The position numbers and the translations under genes were made by a program. From a virus, in IMG/VR virus record IMGVR_UViG_3300007510_001324, positions 1-64,000 of that record: a stretch of 64,000 bases of DNA. One strand, written 5' to 3'. This document shows positions 62,155 to 64,000 of the stretch, in pieces. Every line of letters begins with the position of its first letter. Positions within the stretch are counted from its first letter, which is position 1. A model generated the notes under the pieces. The model made no database searches. It saw nothing but the letters and a program-made list of their open reading frames with translations, and was not told the origin of the DNA.

Positions 62155-63124
62155 ATCCATACAAGAAGCTGATGTAGGAGTGATTGTAGGTCGATTCCAA
62201 GTACATGAGTTGACCAGAGTCCACAAAGATTTAATACAGACAGTATTGGATCGCCATGATAAGGTCATCATATTTCTAGGCATAGGCCATCAGCCAACAA
62301 CCTCCAGAAATCCACTAGATTACATGAGTAGGCAACAAATGATTGCCAGCAGCTTCCCAGAAGACTTTTCAAAAATGGCTATTTGTCCTATTTCTGATTG
62401 TCTCAGCGATGAAACCTGGTCTATATCGCTAGACGCGGGGATACATCATTTGCTAGGGCCAAGACAAACTGCTTTACTGTACGGCGGTACAGACTCTTTC
62501 ATAGCGCACTATTCCGGCAAATACCCAACACAAGAACTGGTACCCCGGGAATATGTTAAAGAGTACCGAGGTACCGAGCTGAGGAATAGACTTGGTAATA
62601 GAGTAATCGATACTCCAGAATTTAGAGCCGGAGTAGTCTGGGCAACTCGTAATAAATTTCCTGCTGTAATTTCCACAGTTGACATAGCCATACTGAATCG
62701 GAATAAGGAAGAAGTGCTGCTTGGCAGAAAAGAGGGGGAAAAAGGTTGGCGTTTTATAGGCGGCCATGTAGATCCAGGAGAATCTTTCGAAGAAGCTGCC
62801 AGACGTGAAGCCAGGGAAGAAACTGCCTATGACATGGAATTCGGACCCCCTTCTTATATAGGTAGCTATTTCATAGATGATTGGCGATATAAAAACGAAG
62901 ACGATAAAGTTACAACAGCTTTCTTTGCCGTAGATTATTTATATGGTGCTGCTAAATTTGCTGACGATATCGTTGAAGTAAAATGGATCCCCTTCAAACA
63001 TCTTACAGATAACCATGTGGGATTGCAAATGGTTCCTGCACATACCGTGTTAAAAGCCGCTTTGGTAGATTATCTCAAACTGGAGGAAGAAAACAATGCT
63101 GAACAATCTTCTGATGCTGACTGA
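62144..63124 (+). CDS. Bifunctional NMN adenylyltransferase / Nudix hydrolase (NadM-type)
   Basis: 326 residues from ATG 62144 (GGAGGT site; an ATG at 62132 is less well placed). The N-terminal nucleotidyltransferase has GVIVGRFQVHELTRVH and later TSRNPLDYMSRQQMI; the usual HxGH site reads TRVH. The C-terminal Nudix domain has the complete box GGHVDPGESFEEAARREAREETA. It should make NAD from NMN and ATP, and the Nudix half may clear ADP-ribose or other nucleotides. It overlaps the NAMPT gene by 29 bases. Confidence 0.88.
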   Translation: MENKSIQEADVGVIVGRFQVHELTRVHKDLIQTVLDRHDKVIIFLGIGHQPTTSRNPLDYMSRQQMIASSFPEDFSKMAICPISDCLSDETWSISLDAGIHHLLGPRQTALLYGGTDSFIAHYSGKYPTQELVPREYVKEYRGTELRNRLGNRVIDTPEFRAGVVWATRNKFPAVISTVDIAILNRNKEEVLLGRKEGEKGWRFIGGHVDPGESFEEAARREAREETAYDMEFGPPSYIGSYFIDDWRYKNEDDKVTTAFFAVDYLYGAAKFADDIVEVKWIPFKHLTDNHVGLQMVPAHTVLKAALVDYLKLEEENNAEQSSDAD

Positions 63125-64000
63125 CAGCTATAAAATGACTCACTGGCCCCAGTATCCGCCATGTACCGAGCAGGTGTATTCTTACTTCGAATCGCGCGGA
63201 GGAGAATTCCCTGCAACAATCTTTTTTGGTCTTCAATACATAATCAAAAGGTTTTTTGAAGGCATAGCATTTACCCCGAGTGATGTACTGGAAGCAGAGA
63301 CTATCGCTGGCCACCATTTCGGCAACAAAGAGTTGTTTAATCTGGCGGGCTGGGGACATCTATATGAAAAGCATGGTGGTATTTTGCCTATCCGTATTAA
63401 AGCTGTTCCAGAGGGCACTAAGATCCCTATAAGGAATGTTTTGATGACAGTTGAAAATACCGACCCGGAATTCTATTGGTTAACAAATTATTTGGAGACG
63501 TTGCTAGTACAAACATGGTATCCAACCACAATAGCAACAAACTCTTACGAATGCAAGAAAATCATTCTTGAATTCCTGGAAGCCACGGGCACCCCAGAAA
63601 CAATCGGCTTCAAATTACATGATTTCGGTTGTCGCGGGGTAACCTGCATGGAACAAGCCGGTATAGGCGGTATGGCACATTTGACCAGCTTCTTGGGGAC
63701 AGACACCCTACCAGCGCTTCATTTTGCCAACGAGTATTATGACGGCAAGTACAAAGAAATCGGGTTCTCTATTCCTGCCTCAGAACATAGTACTATGACA
63801 GCTTGGCTCAAAGACGGCGAAGTAGAGGCCTTCCGCAACATGCTGGTAAAGTACCCAACCGGCCTGGTAGCCTGTGTTTCGGATCAATACGATATCTACA
63901 ATGCCTGTCGTAATCTTTGGGGAACAGCATTGAAAGAAGAAGTTCTTTCACGCGAGGGCACTCTTGTGATACGTCCGGATAGCGGTGATCCTCCTACAGT
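63096..64000 (+). CDS. Nicotinamide phosphoribosyltransferase (NAMPT), partial
   Basis: At least 301 residues; the gene runs off the window. Start ATG 63096 follows GGAGGA. MLTDSYKMTHWPQYP, then YFESRGG, then IGFKLHDFGCRGV, HFANEYYDG and VIRPDSGDPP are NAMPT/NadV hallmarks. The enzyme makes NMN from nicotinamide and PRPP. With the overlapping NMNAT-Nudix gene it completes a two-step NAD salvage route, as in phage NAD-reconstitution pathway 2. Confidence 0.95.
   Translation, partial: MLNNLLMLTDSYKMTHWPQYPPCTEQVYSYFESRGGEFPATIFFGLQYIIKRFFEGIAFTPSDVLEAETIAGHHFGNKELFNLAGWGHLYEKHGGILPIRIKAVPEGTKIPIRNVLMTVENTDPEFYWLTNYLETLLVQTWYPTTIATNSYECKKIILEFLEATGTPETIGFKLHDFGCRGVTCMEQAGIGGMAHLTSFLGTDTLPALHFANEYYDGKYKEIGFSIPASEHSTMTAWLKDGEVEAFRNMLVKYPTGLVACVSDQYDIYNACRNLWGTALKEEVLSREGTLVIRPDSGDPPT

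Noticed and set aside
1-64000. CRISPR arrays, insertion sequences, integrase attachment sites, tRNA genes
   Set aside because: No regularly spaced repeats, transposase, integrase or cloverleaf sequence was seen on either strand.

Overview
This 64-kb window is an internal piece of a large, AT-rich, tailed (contractile-tail, myovirus-like) bacteriophage genome. The support is a portal protein, a PGRP-type endolysin, a baseplate-J/gp6-like protein, a gp25-like wedge protein, a tape-measure candidate with frameshifted chaperone genes, fibre genes, and a full phage DNA-metabolism set. Terminase and major capsid genes are not here, so the genome continues on both sides. Host signals conflict. Minus-strand promoters match sigma70 TTGACA-17-TATAAT almost perfectly and Shine-Dalgarno sites are common, but a secreted C10 (streptopain-type) protease is most typical of Bacteroidota. 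I leave the host open.

Layout. 0-0.8 kb: three small plus-strand genes with two intrinsic terminators. 0.8-11.3 kb, minus strand: a three-domain glycosyltransferase, two unknown genes, and a 2,034-residue single-chain fusion of the RNA polymerase beta and beta-prime subunits. 11.3-18.6 kb, plus strand, divergent from the polymerase: small genes, a MoxR/VWA pair, a 495-nt non-coding region with three tandem retron-type RNAs, a retron-type reverse transcriptase, a GT4 glycosyltransferase, and a terminator. 18.7-46.0 kb, minus strand: virion, lysis and tail genes, including portal, amidase, fibres, baseplate, a phage sigma factor, tape measure and frameshifted chaperones. 46.0-64 kb, plus strand: helicase, peptide deformylase, resolvase-like nuclease, primase-helicase, exonuclease, Sak4-like ATPase, SSB-like protein, class II ribonucleotide reductase, SPFH protein, and an NAD salvage pair (NMNAT-Nudix and NAMPT, the latter cut by the window edge).

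How it works together. Three strong sigma70-type promoters fire on the minus strand, in front of the polymerase, the endolysin and the tail operon. A different motif (TGGTATAAG, usually followed by ATA) occurs five times, always on the plus strand and always between genes. The fused polymerase and the sigma factor suggest that the phage directs part of its own transcription. Recombination and replication genes form one block, and nucleotide and NAD supply genes form another.

The most unusual feature is the retron cassette at 15.18-16.51 kb. One reverse transcriptase is preceded by three abutting RNA units. Each is closed by its own, different but perfectly paired, terminal stem. All have the same junctions: a G directly after the 5' stem arm, and CAAG directly before the 3' arm. 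Because the stems differ in sequence but stay paired, this looks like selected structure, consistent with one RT serving three msr-msd RNAs.
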